Positions 47,692 through 60,570 of a stretch of DNA of 64,000 nt are shown piece after piece; position 1 is the first letter of the stretch, and every line of letters starts with the position of its first letter. Source of the DNA: Macrostomum hystrix (taxonomy: Eukaryota > Platyhelminthes > Macrostomidae); contig CATNEN010000025.1 of NCBI GenBank assembly GCA_950097015.1, positions 5,260,001 to 5,324,000 on the forward strand, given 5' to 3'. A program made the translations under genes and the position numbers. Below the pieces are notes generated by a model, which worked only from the letters and a program-made list of their open reading frames with translations, was not told the DNA's origin and did not search any database.

Positions 47692-50043
47692 ATGACAAAC
47701 CAGAAACCCTGCAAACAAGAAACTGCACAGACCAGATACTTCACAAACCAGATGCTTCACAAACCAGATGCTTCACAAACCAGATACTTCACAAACCAGA
47801 TACTTCACAAACCAGATACTTCACAAACCAGATGCTTCACAAACCAGATACTTCACAAACCAGATACTTCACAAACCAGATACTTCACAAACCAGATACT
47901 TCACAAACCAGATACTTCACAAACCAGATACTTCACAAACCAGATGCTTCACAAACCAGATGCTTCACAAACCAGATGCTTCACAAACCAGATGCTTCAC
48001 AAACCAGATACTTCACAAACCAGATACTCCACAAACCAGATACTTCACAAACCAGATACTTCACAAACCAGATACTTCACAAACCAGATACTTCACAAAC
48101 CAGATGCTTTACAAACCAGATGCTTCACAAACCAGATTCTTCACAAACCAGATGCTTCACAAACCAGATTCTTCACAAACCAGATTCTTCACAAACCAGA
48201 TGCTTCACAAACCAGATTCTTCACAAACCAGATGCTTCACAAACCAGATTCTTCACAAACCAGATTCTTCACAAACCAGATGCTTCACAAACCAGATATT
48301 TCACAAACCAGATACTTCACAAACCAGATACTTCACAAACCAGATGCTTCACAAAACAGATACTTCACAAACCAGATACTTCACAAACCAGATACTTCAC
48401 AAACCAGATACTTCACAAACCAGATGCTTCACAAACCAGATACTTCACAAACCAGATGCTTCACAAACCAGATGCTTTACAAACCAGATGCTTCACAAAC
48501 CAGATTCTTCACAAACCAGATGCTTCACAAACCAGATACTTCACAAACCAGATACTTCACAAACCAGATACTTCACAAACCAGATACTTCACAAACCAGA
48601 TACTTCACAAACCAGATACTTCACATAAACAGATACTTCACAAACCAGATACTTCACAAACCAGATACTTCACAAACCAGATACTTCACAAACCAGATAC
48701 TTCACAAACCAGATTCTTCACAAACCAGATACTTCACAAACAAGATTCTTCACAAACCAGATGCTTCACAAACCAGATTCTTCACAAACCAGATTCTTCA
48801 CAAACCAGATGCTTCACAAACCAGATATTTCACAAACCAGATACTTCACAAACCAGATACTTCACAAACCAGATACTTCACAAACCAGATACTCCACAAA
48901 CCAGATACTCCACAAACCAGATGCTTCACAAACCAGATACTTCACAAACCAGATACTTCACAAAACAGATACTTCACAAACCAGATACTTCACAAACCAG
49001 ATACTTCACAAACCAGATACTTCACAAACCAGATACTTCACAAACCAGGTACTTCACAAACCAGATACTTCACAAACCAGATACTTCACAAACCAGATAC
49101 TTCACAAACAAGATACTTCACAAACAAGATTCTTCACAAACCAGATACTTCACAAACCAGATACTTCACAAACCAGATTCTTCACAAACAAGATACTTCA
49201 CAAACAAGATTCTTCACAAACCAGATACTTCACAAACCAGATACTTCACAAACCAGATGCTTCACAAACCAGATACTTCACAAACAAGATACTTCACAAA
49301 CCAGATACTTCACAAAACAGATACTTCACAAACAAGATACTTCACAAACAAGATTCTTCACAAACCAGATACTTCACAAACCAGATACTTCACAAACCAG
49401 ATACTTCACAAACCAGATACTTCACAAACCAGATACTTCACAAACCAGATACTTCACAAACCAGATACTTCACAAACCAGATACTTCACAAACCAGATAC
49501 TTCACATAAACAGATACTTCACAAACAAGATACTTCACAAACAAGATTCTTCACAAACCAGATACTTCACAAACCAGATACTTCACAAACCAGATTCTTC
49601 ACAAACAAGATACTTCACAAACAAGATTCTTCACAAACCAGATACTTCACAAACCAGATGCTTCACAAACCAGATACTTCACAAACAAGATACTTCACAA
49701 ACCAGATACTTCACAAAACAGATACTTCACAAACAAGATACTTCACAAACAAGATTCTTCACAAACCAGATACTTCACAAACCAGATACTTCACAAACCA
49801 GATACTTCACAAACCAGATGCTTCACAAACCAGATACTTCACAAACAAGATACTTCACAAACCAGATACTTCACAAACCAGATACTTCACAAACCAGATA
49901 CTTCACAAACCAGATACTTCACAAACCAGATACTTCACAAACAAGATACTTCACAAACAAGATACTTCACAAACAAGATTCTTCACAAACCAGATACTTC
50001 ACAAACAAGATACTTCACAAACAAGATTCTTCACAAACCAGAT
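47692..50043. repeat. 16-bp minisatellite, block 1 (about 145 units)
   Basis: The unit is ACTTCACAAACCAGAT, with variants GCTTC, TCTTC, ACTCC and AACAAGAT. The left edge (47692-47735) is degenerate. No stop occurs in any plus frame, so all three frames read the same cyclic 16-mer peptide HKPDTSQTRYFTNQIL, giving ORFs of 286, 428, 605 and 760 codons. A frame-independent peptide from a 16-bp unit is a repeat artefact. Confidence 0.96.
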
Positions 50044-50213
50044 ATAATAATAATAATTGCTGCAGGCTGCAGGCAATGGCACATCATTTGGTTGCTAATT
50101 TCGCTGACTCCTGAGCACACACGCACACAGACACCGTACGCTGACACACTTACACAGGTGTGAACATCTGTCCTGACTTTCTCATCGTCAGGTAGTGTAC
50201 ACTTTCACTGTGT
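50044..50213 (-). mobile_element. SINE-B copy 3, 5'-truncated, abutting the minisatellite
   Basis: The distal SINE-B region (CTGACGATGAGAAAGTCAGG ... GGAGTCAGCGAAATTAGCAA on the minus strand) ends in an (ATT)n tail that touches the last unit of block 1. The tRNA head is missing: homology stops near 50213. Confidence 0.8.
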
Positions 50214-51250
50214 GCTGTGTAAAAATGAACTCAGTTAATAATTTTTTTTAGATCTCTTTGTAAATCATTTACTTCACTCACACTGCTCTACTGAATTTTT
50301 GCAAGTAGTAAAGGCTGGGTAATGACAAATATTTATATATTTACTATTCGTTTCTAATATGGTATCAGTGTTGATAGAATTTAAATGCCGAGGTTTGTCG
50401 GCGTTGTGTTTGCTGGAAAAGCCGATGGCATCAATATTCATGATGCTCAGAGCTGCAGGGGTTAGTCAGGAAGAGCATTGCATTTATTTATAGGCAGTGC
50501 TTCGTATGTGAAAAATACATTAGTAAGATATCTCTTTGAGCAGACTTTTACAAGCTGCATGGTGTAAATACATGGTGAGTCTAGTTGTTAGAGCATCCGA
50601 ATCACGACTTAAAGGTCGGAAGTTCGATTCCTGTCCTTCAGCAAGACACTAAACTCTGCATTGGTTCAGTTCACCCACCTGTTAAATGGGTACCAGCATT
50701 GTCTGGGGTAATTGAGGATGGGTGTGGCGTCCGCCCAGTCCATGGACTGAACAGCCGTACACAGTCTTCAGATGCGCTGTCGTCTGTACATCTGGCTTAA
50801 TTGTAATCAAATTGTTATTTCCCAGATTTGTATGTAAAACTTTGCATCTTCTGTTCAGTGTCAAGTCATGCTAGCTGAAAAAGTGCACGTATATATTCCT
50901 TGATAATTATTCCAAGAAGTCGGGCATAATCAATACATCTTCAAAAATGTGACAGGTGATTTCGATTCGCTGGTCGGAGAAAAAGAGCTTGCTGAAATCA
51001 TCATTTCATTGCACCCTGGCTATATTCCTGCAATTCTATTCAATGTGCGCATAACAGAAAGACGAATTCTGTAGTAATTAAATAGTGCAATTACTGGAAA
51101 GGGTATCATTATTTGGATTCAGACAGACAAAATTCAAAACCATTAAAAACTTGCTTTTTGAAGACATATTAGCTAAATCAGCAAGCCTTAAAAAACTAAT
51201 AAATTCTCAAACGATTGATGTCGGTAACGTCGAGTATGGTTGCAGAGATT
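50214..51250. repeat. Spacer 1 of a 1,990-bp tandem duplication
   Basis: Unique-type sequence holding a SINE-A copy. The region of about 49975-51340 recurs at 51965-53330 with an offset of exactly 1,990 bp, and I saw no difference on comparing the printed lines. The duplicated unit is one spacer (including the SINE-B piece) plus one minisatellite block. Confidence 0.92.
50572..50815 (+). mobile_element. SINE-A copy in spacer 1
   Basis: Head TCTAGTTGTTAGAGCATCCG, box B-like AGTTCGATTCC (50621-50631), then the full body with AGTCCATGGACTGAACAGCC and an end at GGCTTAATTG. Box A is degraded. An identical copy lies at 52562-52805. Confidence 0.85.
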
Positions 51251-52033
51251 GATCACAAACCATATTCTCCACAAACCAGATACTTCACAAACCAGATACT
51301 TCACAAACCAGATACTTCACAAACCAGATGCTTCACAAAACAGATTCTTCACAAACCAGATACTTCACAAACCAGATACTTCACAAACCAGATGCTTCAC
51401 AAACCAGATCCTTCACAAACAAGATCCTTCACCAACCAGATACTTCACAAACCAGATGCTTCACAAACCAGATACTTCACAAACAAGATACTTCACAAAC
51501 CAGATACTTCACAAACCAGATACTTCACAAACCAGATACTTCACATACCAGATTCTCCACAAACCAGATACTTCACAAACCAGATACTTCACAAACCAGA
51601 TACTTCACAAACAAGATACTTCACAAACCAGATACTTCACAAACCAGATACTTCACAAACCAGATACTTCACAAACCAGATACTTCACAAACCAGATACT
51701 CCACAAACCAGATACTCCACAAACCAGATGCTTCACAAACCAGATACTTCACAAACCAGATACTTCACAAAACAGATACTTCACAAACCAGATGCTTCAC
51801 AAACCAGATACTTCACAAACCAGATACTTCACAAACCAGATACTTCACAAACCAGATACTTCACAAACCAGATACTTCACAAACCAGATACTTCACAAAC
51901 CAGATACTTCACAAACCAGATGCTTCACAAACCAGATACTTCACAAACAAGATACTTCACAAACCAGATACTTCACAAACCAGATACTTCACAAACAAGA
52001 TACTTCACAAACAAGATTCTTCACAAACCAGAT
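51251..52033. repeat. 16-bp minisatellite, block 2
   Basis: Same ACTTCACAAACCAGAT unit as block 1, about 48 units. It begins at a degenerate GATCACAAACCATATTCTCC edge that is repeated exactly at 53241. It ends at the (ATA)n/SINE-B junction, as block 1 does. Confidence 0.95.
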
Positions 52034-52203
52034 ATAATAATAATAATTGCTGCAGGCTGCAGGCAATGGCACATCATTTGGTTGCTAATTTCGCTGACTC
52101 CTGAGCACACACGCACACAGACACCGTACGCTGACACACTTACACAGGTGTGAACATCTGTCCTGACTTTCTCATCGTCAGGTAGTGTACACTTTCACTG
52201 TGT
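52034..52203 (-). mobile_element. SINE-B copy 4 (duplicate of copy 3)
   Basis: Second copy of 50044-50213 produced by the 1,990-bp duplication rather than by a new insertion. The truncation point and tail junction are the same. Confidence 0.85.
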
Positions 52204-53240
52204 GCTGTGTAAAAATGAACTCAGTTAATAATTTTTTTTAGATCTCTTTGTAAATCATTTACTTCACTCACACTGCTCTACTGAATTTTTGCAAGTAGTA
52301 AAGGCTGGGTAATGACAAATATTTATATATTTACTATTCGTTTCTAATATGGTATCAGTGTTGATAGAATTTAAATGCCGAGGTTTGTCGGCGTTGTGTT
52401 TGCTGGAAAAGCCGATGGCATCAATATTCATGATGCTCAGAGCTGCAGGGGTTAGTCAGGAAGAGCATTGCATTTATTTATAGGCAGTGCTTCGTATGTG
52501 AAAAATACATTAGTAAGATATCTCTTTGAGCAGACTTTTACAAGCTGCATGGTGTAAATACATGGTGAGTCTAGTTGTTAGAGCATCCGAATCACGACTT
52601 AAAGGTCGGAAGTTCGATTCCTGTCCTTCAGCAAGACACTAAACTCTGCATTGGTTCAGTTCACCCACCTGTTAAATGGGTACCAGCATTGTCTGGGGTA
52701 ATTGAGGATGGGTGTGGCGTCCGCCCAGTCCATGGACTGAACAGCCGTACACAGTCTTCAGATGCGCTGTCGTCTGTACATCTGGCTTAATTGTAATCAA
52801 ATTGTTATTTCCCAGATTTGTATGTAAAACTTTGCATCTTCTGTTCAGTGTCAAGTCATGCTAGCTGAAAAAGTGCACGTATATATTCCTTGATAATTAT
52901 TCCAAGAAGTCGGGCATAATCAATACATCTTCAAAAATGTGACAGGTGATTTCGATTCGCTGGTCGGAGAAAAAGAGCTTGCTGAAATCATCATTTCATT
53001 GCACCCTGGCTATATTCCTGCAATTCTATTCAATGTGCGCATAACAGAAAGACGAATTCTGTAGTAATTAAATAGTGCAATTACTGGAAAGGGTATCATT
53101 ATTTGGATTCAGACAGACAAAATTCAAAACCATTAAAAACTTGCTTTTTGAAGACATATTAGCTAAATCAGCAAGCCTTAAAAAACTAATAAATTCTCAA
53201 ACGATTGATGTCGGTAACGTCGAGTATGGTTGCAGAGATT
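52204..53240. repeat. Spacer 2 of the 1,990-bp tandem duplication
   Basis: Copy of 50214-51250 with no differences seen. It includes the second SINE-A copy. Confidence 0.92.
52562..52805 (+). mobile_element. SINE-A copy in spacer 2 (duplicate)
   Basis: Identical to 50572-50815. It arose with the segmental duplication. Confidence 0.85.
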
Positions 53241-54024
53241 GATCACAAACCATATTCTCCACAAACCAGATACTTCACAAACCAGATACTTCACAAACCA
53301 GATACTTCACAAACCAGATGCTTCACAAAACAGATATTTCACAAACCAGATACTTCACAAACCAGATACTTCACAAACCAGATGCTTCACAAACCAGATC
53401 CTTCACCAACCAGATCCTTCACCAACCAGATACTTCACAAACCAGATGCTTCACAAACCAGATACTTCACAAACCAGATGCTTCACAAACCAGATACTTC
53501 ACAAACCAGATACTTCACAAACCAGATACTTCACAAACCAGATACTTCACAAACCAGATACTTCACATACCAGATTCTCCACAAACCAGATACTTCACAA
53601 ACCAGATACTTCACAAACCAGATACTTCACAAACCAGATACTTCACAAACCAGATGCTTCACAAACCAGATACTTCACAAACCAGATACTTCACAAACCA
53701 GATACTTCACAAACCAGATACTTCACAAACCTGATGCTTCACAAACCAGATACTTCACAAACCAGATACTTCACAAACCAGATACTTCACAAAACAGATA
53801 CTTCACAAACCAGATACTTCACAAACCAGATACTTCACAAACCAGATACTTCACAAAACAGATATTTCACAAACCAGATACTTCACAAACCAGATACTTC
53901 ACAAACCAGATGCTTCACAAACCAGATCCTTCACCAACCAGATCCTTCACCAACCAGATACTTCACAAACCAGATACTTCACAAACCAGATACTTCACAA
54001 ACCAGATACTTCACCAACCAGATT
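53241..54024. repeat. 16-bp minisatellite, block 3
   Basis: Same unit as blocks 1 and 2, about 48 units. It has local CACCAACCAGATCCTT variants near 53400 and again near 53930, a sign of an internal duplication of about 530 bp. The last unit fades into unique sequence at 54024. Confidence 0.95.
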
Positions 54025-54524
54025 TTTGCACACTTGAAGATCAAATGTATCTGGTAATCATTGCTTAAAGTTCACTGTGAACCTTTTTTGAGTTGTATCG
54101 AAATTAATCCTGCCATTAGGAAAGTCGAGTCAGATGTAGAATATCGGTTGCAGCTTTTGAAAATTCAGTTTTATGTATAGTTGTTAAAAATATCACGAAA
54201 ATGGGCGTCTGTCCAACAGAAAAGGAAATGTTGCAAGCATACTTTTTTAATGCTCAGAAACATACTCCGAGCAGGGAAGAAATTCTTTGTAACTGTTTGC
54301 TGGGATTAAAAGATTAGCTTGTCCTACGTTCGAGCATTGAGTAAGAAAAATGGCGGATCTTTGTGGGACTCAATTTGGCTAGATTTCTCCCAATCTTTCC
54401 AGAATTTCGGCTGTGATCAAAAGAGGAAGGCTAAGATAGGTTTGTACTGTCAGAAACAGTCTAAAGTCTTAATCATTTCTCATATTTCTCACACTCTTTT
54501 CTTCCCACCACCCGTTTCTGATGC
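54025..54524. other. Spacer, no gene seen
   Basis: Unique sequence. The ORF from 54319 owes its length to the adjoining repeat. Confidence 0.5.
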
Positions 54525-55115
54525 ATCTGTCAGATCTCATGCACCATGCACATTCTCACACAGCTTTCCATTTCTCATGTCTCTCTCATACTCTTTCTCA
54601 CTCAGATTTCCGTTTCTCATATCTCTCTCACACTCTTTCTCACTCAGATTTCCGGTTCTCATATCTCTCTCACACTCTTTCTCACTCAGATTTCCGGTTC
54701 TCATATCTCTCTCATACTCTTTCTCACTCAGATTTCCGTTTCTCATATCTCTCTCATACTCTTTCTCACTCAGATTTCCATTTCTCATATCTCTCTCATA
54801 CTCTTTCTCACTCAGATTTCCGTTTCTCATATCTCTCTCATACTCTTTCTCACTCATATTTCCGTTTCTCATATCTCTCTCATACTCTTTCTCACTTAGA
54901 TTTCCGTTTCTCATATCTAGCTCTCATACTCTTTCTCACTTAGATTTCCATTTCTCATGTCACTCTCACAGCTTTCTATTTCTCATGTCTCTCTCATACT
55001 CTTTCTCTGTCACAGCTTTCCATTTGTCATGTCTCTGTCACAGCTTTCCATTTGTCATGTCTCTCTCACACCCTTTTTCATCCAGCTTTCCATTTCTCAA
55101 ACATGTCACATGTCA
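54525..55115. repeat. 42-bp pyrimidine-rich minisatellite
   Basis: About nine regular 42-bp units containing CTTTCTCACTCAGATTTCC and CTCATATCTCTCTCA span about 54560-54945. Shortened, diverged units continue to about 55115. Because 42 is a multiple of three, each frame keeps a fixed 14-residue repeat, giving ORFs of up to 276 codons that are not genes. Confidence 0.9.
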
Positions 55116-55520
55116 AACATCCTCAGCCTCACCTTGTCTTTCTCGATAATTTCTCTCACGCACAGTTCCTCATTACCAAGCCAGCTTTTTGTCATTGATA
55201 TAACTGAATAAAGTGCAAGCTACTGCGAGCTATTTAGTTAGTATAGCTGGATGGTGTGCCAAATATACGGAGCTTCTGCCAGTCGAAGTTGAACAGGAAG
55301 ATACAGAGAGATACAGAGCACTAGACGCTGTAGAAGATTGATCTAATTTTGTTAGAGACCCTGTGGCCATACTCCAAGCATGCAGGCAGTCTTCAATTAT
55401 TGTTGCAGAAGAGATAAGGCGACAAATAGCTCGAGATGTTAGAGTTAGCGACGGCTCTTTCTTACAGGAAGTGCGCGGTGAAGCCTCGTCTACTATATTC
55501 TTTGAGTTTATTAGTGTCGG

Positions 55521-55554
<34 letters not shown>

Positions 55555-55784
55555 TAACGATTGATGCACTGGCCAACTTTGACAAATGGATTGTGAGATA
55601 ATAAAGGCACTCTCGAAAACTTCCTTTGAACTTAGTCCATGAATATTTTTCTTAATAAAGCTGTGTGCTGACCCGAACAAGACGTCTTCAATTTGCTATG
55701 GACTATAAAATAAGCAATATAAATATGCATAAAATTTTCATCAGTTAGAATCAGTCGCGTGGCGGGGTACGATTGGGGGATGAT
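55116..55784. other. Spacer with AGC microsatellite
   Basis: An AGC run of about 11 units lies at 55521-55554. No gene is supported. Confidence 0.55.
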
Positions 55785-56090
55785 TAAGAAGCTCTATAGG
55801 TTAACGCTTCGGAAATCTGACAGGGAGGTCGGGAGTTCGATTCGCAAACCAAGGGAAACAAATTGTATTTTTTAATACGACGCCTAATTCCCAAGTGCTT
55901 GATTTCAGACGAGCTGTAAAATGGGTACCAGCAAGAGCTGGGTTTGAAATTCGGGTTGGGTGGGGCGTGGCCTGACCAGTCCACGGACTGAACAGCTGTA
56001 CACACTATACCATTACAAGGGCAGCGCAATAGCTTCAGCTGTGCCACTGGTTGTACGTCTTGCTCAACTGAGCATATAGCTCAGGCCTTA
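55785..56090 (+). mobile_element. SINE-A copy, diverged
   Basis: Head-like CTCTATAGGTTAACGCTTCGG with box B AGTTCGATTCG (55834-55844, last base changed). An unusual AT-rich insert follows, then the body GCTGTAAAATGGGTACCAGC and AGTCCACGGACTGAACAGCT. The most diverged of the near full-length copies. Confidence 0.7.
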
Positions 56091-56183
56091 TTCCCCAATT
56101 GAGCCGTGAGAAGGTCCTCCGTAGATAGCATCTGGACTGGGAATTAGACTGAATATGTTTTAGGACAATCTTTTCCCATACTG

Positions 56184-56512
56184 TAATAAATAATTAGAGG
56201 AGGCTTGCAAGCAATGGAAAATAATTTGGTGACACTAGACCCGCAGCCAGCGAGGAGGCAATTCTGCTGACTCCTGAGCACAGATACTGTACGCAGGCAC
56301 ACGCTCACACAGGTGTGTACATCTGCCCTGACTTTCTCATCGTCAGGCACTGTACACTTTCACTGTGCCTTGGAGGTTGGCCCTCAAGGCCGTAAATTGC
56401 ACGACAAGCCCCCAAGCCTTCTCTCCGCGGCTGCGCTCCAAATGAACGTGGTCTCGTTGAGGAATCGAGCTCAGGGACCTTGGTGCGAGACCACCCATTT
56501 CCCATACTGAGA
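56184..56512 (-). mobile_element. SINE-B copy 5, near full length
   Basis: Minus strand from about 56512: a degraded box A, then GTCTCGCACCAAGGTCCCTG, box B-like GAGCTCGATTCCTC, GAGCGCAGCCGCGGAGAG and the full body to CGCTGGCTGCGGGTCTAGTG. It ends in an AT-rich tail. Closely similar to the 11.1-kb copy. Confidence 0.8.
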
Positions 56513-57190
56513 AACTCTCGCACATCATGAGGCCGGTAGCATTCGCATGAAAATACTGTCTTCTAAACAAGTTTGAAAAAGAGGCGACCTGGCGATCGTT
56601 TCATAACCATTATGTTTTTCTCCCGATCTCTGACTCACAGCCAAGTTATTTTTTCTTCCATTTTCTTTCATTTTTTCGCCCCTAAGCGAGCGACGCTTGC
56701 AATTGTGCATTTTAGCACGGTCTCTGTCCAGCTAGTGGTGTAATCCAGGCACACACCGACCGTCAATACCAATCCATGAGCTATAGCCACAGTGGCACCA
56801 GAAAATTAACAAAAAGAAATTGAGGACTGACAACGAAGCGATCAGTAGCATTGACGGCAGCTGTCAAAGTTCTTTGATCGGTATAAAAAACGGAGTTGCA
56901 GTTACAGGTTTAAACTTTTTTGTTCACTCAATTGAAGCTTCAATGCAACAGTTCATAAATTGAAAATTCATAACTCGTTTTGCGATCAATAATGATCGTT
57001 GTAGGGCATAAGATCAATAATGATCGTTGTAGGGCATAAGAATCCCATTTCTACTGCATTGGTCTTGTGGGATTTCGCATGAACATTGGCAAAATAATTA
57101 TGAAATTCAGTTTGAATAATATTTGTGATAAATTAATGCATCTTTGAAGCAACGGAAGATCTTGGGCTGGCATGAACAACGATTTTTTTC
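56513..57190. other. Spacer with a 28-bp direct duplication
   Basis: A 28-bp segment starting GATCAATAATGATCGTTG occurs twice in tandem (56984-57011 and 57012-57039). It has internal dyad symmetry (GATCAATAATGATC is close to palindromic). Nothing else recognised. Confidence 0.6.
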
Positions 57191-57772
<582 letters not shown>

Positions 57773-58488
57773 ACTCATTAGTCTTCACTTTCGTCTCTTA
57801 CCCTTCTGTCTAAGACGAAATCCACTATCCACTTCCACTATGGCAATGAGTCACAATTAAGTGGACAAGACTATGGAATTAGGAAAAGGAATTAGAGAAT
57901 AAATACCCTAGACCCTGGAGCGCCCATCCATTTGTACAAGACAGGTTGTAAACTTTGGCATTCTCTGATTTCACCTATCCTTAGCCTAGTGCTATTTTCA
58001 CACATGCTAACCTAATGCATTGGTGCGGTACCGACCATTGGGATACTGGAACAGACACATGATAAGAGCGATGGTGGATACGTGTGCAGGCGACAACTGC
58101 CAATATCTTTCTCTCTTTTCAAAATCCAGCAGCATCTTCTTTTGCTGCTTTCAAAGTCATGTCGGCATGCGCCAGCGATACAAAAGTACATTTCGGCATG
58201 GCAGACACGAGCTCCGCATGCGCAAGTTGTCTTTGTGCCCTTTTTTCTTTAGGGAAAAAATAGATTTTTGTCTACAGGAAATCTGACGTTGAAGTGCGAC
58301 CGGAGAAAAAACGCGGTCAATGCAAAAAATTGGCTATGCTGAAGCAGAACGGGAGTGTCAGAGTGAGAAATCTGCGAATGGGTCGATGCAGTTCTTTGTC
58401 CGTCTGCAACTCGGATCGGCAAAACTAAAGAGCCATGCTGACCAGTGAGAGAATCCATTAGAATTAAGACAGCTAAATGGATTCAAAT
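57773..58488. other. Spacer, no gene seen
   Basis: Unique sequence. An 88-codon ORF (58020-58286) has no recognisable motif. Confidence 0.5.
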
Positions 58489-59763
58489 GAGAGATGGAGG
58501 GAGGGATGAGACAGGGGAGAAAACGAGACAGGGGAAAAATGAGACAGGCGAGAAAGGAGACATGGAACAGGGAAAAGATGAGATAGAGGAGAGATGAGAC
58601 AGAAGAGAGATGAGACAGAAGAGAGATGAGACAGAAGAGAGATGAGACAGAAGAGAGATGAGACAAAAGAGAGATGAGACAGAAGAGAGATGAGACAGAG
58701 GAGAGATGAGACAGAGGAGAGATGAGACAGAAGAGAGATTAGACAGAGGAGAGATGAGACAGAAGAGAGATTAGACAGAGGAGAGATGAGACAGAGGAGA
58801 GATGAGACAGAGGAGAGATGAGACAGAAGAGAGATGAGACAGAAGAGAGATGAGACAGAAGAGAGATGAGACAGAAGAGAGATGAGACAGAAGATACATA
58901 AGACAGAGGAGAGATGAGACAGAAGAGAGATGAGACAGAGGAGAGATGAGACAGAGGAGAGATGAGACAGAAGAGAGATGAGACAGAAGAGAGATGAGAC
59001 AGAAGAGAGATGAGACAGAAGAGAGATGAGACAGAAGAGAGATGAGACAGAAGAGAGATGAGACAGAAGAGAGATGAGACAGAGGAGAGATGAGACAGAA
59101 GAGAGATGAGACAGAGGAGAGATGAGACAGAAGAGAGATGAGACAGAGGAGAGATGAAACAGAAGAGAGATGAGACAGAGGAGAGATGAGACAGAAGAGA
59201 GATGAGACAGAAGAGAGATGAGACAGAAGAGAGATGAGACAGAGGAGAGATGAGACAGAGGAGAGATGAGACAGAAGAGAGATGAGACAGAAGAGAGATG
59301 AGACAGAAGAGAGATGAGACAGAAGAGAGATGAGACAGAAGAGAGATGAGACAGAAGAGAGATGAGACAGAAGAGAGATGAGACAGAAGAGAGATGAGAC
59401 AGAAGAGAGATGAGACAGAAGAGAGATGAGACAGAAGAGAGATGAGACAGAAGAGAGATGAGACAGAGGAGAGATGAGACAGAAGAGAGATGAGACAGAG
59501 GAGAGATGAGACAGAAGAGAGATGAGACAGAGGAGAGATGAAACAGAAGAGAGATGAGACAGAGGAGAGATGAAACAGAAGAGAGATGAGACAGAGGAGA
59601 GATGAAACAGAAGAGAGATGAGACAGAGGAGAGATGAAACAGAAGAGAGATGAGACAGAGGAGAGATGAAACAGAAGAGAGATGAGACAGAAGAGAGATG
59701 AAACAGAAGAAAGATGAGACAGAGGAGAGATGAGACAGAAGAGAGATGAGACAGAAGAGAGAT
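58489..59763. repeat. 16-bp purine-rich minisatellite, about 78 units
   Basis: Units are GATGAGACAGAAGAGA or the GATGAGACAGAGGAGA variant, in mixed order. A GATGAAACAG subtype clusters at 59520-59700. The left edge is degenerate. Minus-strand ORFs of 366 and 526 codons read the cyclic peptide SHLSSVSSLFCLISLL in every frame and are artefacts. The unit is shared with 4457-4810. Confidence 0.95.
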
Positions 59764-60570
59764 CCCTTCCAATCTCTGGTCTGAAGCGAAACGTTGATAA
59801 AAAAATGTTTCGAAGGAACTTTTTGCACTTTGATTTGATTCGTAAATATTTTTCTTTCGAAGCTTTGACACTGCCGAAAATAATTAATTAGCAGTGAGAG
59901 CATGAAACTTCTGTGAGATTTTTCAAAGCTAAAAGCAAAATCAGTCGCTATTAAGTTTTGTAATTTAAGCTCCGATCTCAGCAAAAGAAAATTAAGCAAC
60001 AAGTCCTGTGTGCTGAGCGGTAACCTTTGATTACAAAAAAGATTAGCCAACATATAAGCCTACAGTACGAATATTTTTGCCTGTCTCTCATTGCTCGTAT
60101 TTGGCTTAGTGGGGATAAAACAATTCTTGAATTCGTGTAGCTGGCAGCTTATGCTGGTACCGTGTACTCGTACAGTCCCCGGCTAATCGCAGCCGAGTTG
60201 CTAGGGGGGAATTCAAGAAAACAGCAGGGGGTGGGGTGGAAGGCGACTCTCATACGATTGATTTCCCGTCGACTATAAGAGATCTGTGGGGAGAACTGTG
60301 GGAAAACATTTCGTCCGGGGACACGACTAGGGGGGTGAGTGCAATGATAGGAGATGGGAAAACAGACTCCGGGTCTGGGATGCAACGAGGCGAGCAGTCT
60401 GGAAAATTAGAATTCTGATAGCGAATAGCACACCTGGTCTGGCAGGGTCCCGCATCATTCCCATTTTCATTTGGTTCTCATTTTCCCCCGTGTTACCAAC
60501 CGCTTTGGAAGCTCGGACGAGTTTTTGAAAAAAACTGAATTTCAGACGAATTGACTGAACAAAGGGGGTT
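59764..60570. other. Spacer, no gene seen
   Basis: Unique sequence with short, uninformative ORFs on both strands. Confidence 0.5.

Noticed and set aside
47692-50114. Long plus-strand ORFs of 605 and 760 codons (HKPDTSQTRYFTNQIL repeats) as a repeat protein gene
   Set aside because: The unit is 16 bp, not a multiple of three, and all three frames give the same peptide. There is no signal peptide, unique domain or splice context. Absence of stops in one 16-bp unit is unremarkable.
58473-60053. Minus-strand ORFs of 366 and 526 codons resembling a leucine/serine-rich membrane protein
   Set aside because: Translation of the 16-bp GATGAGACAGAAGAGA array. The hydrophobicity is a by-product of the repeat.
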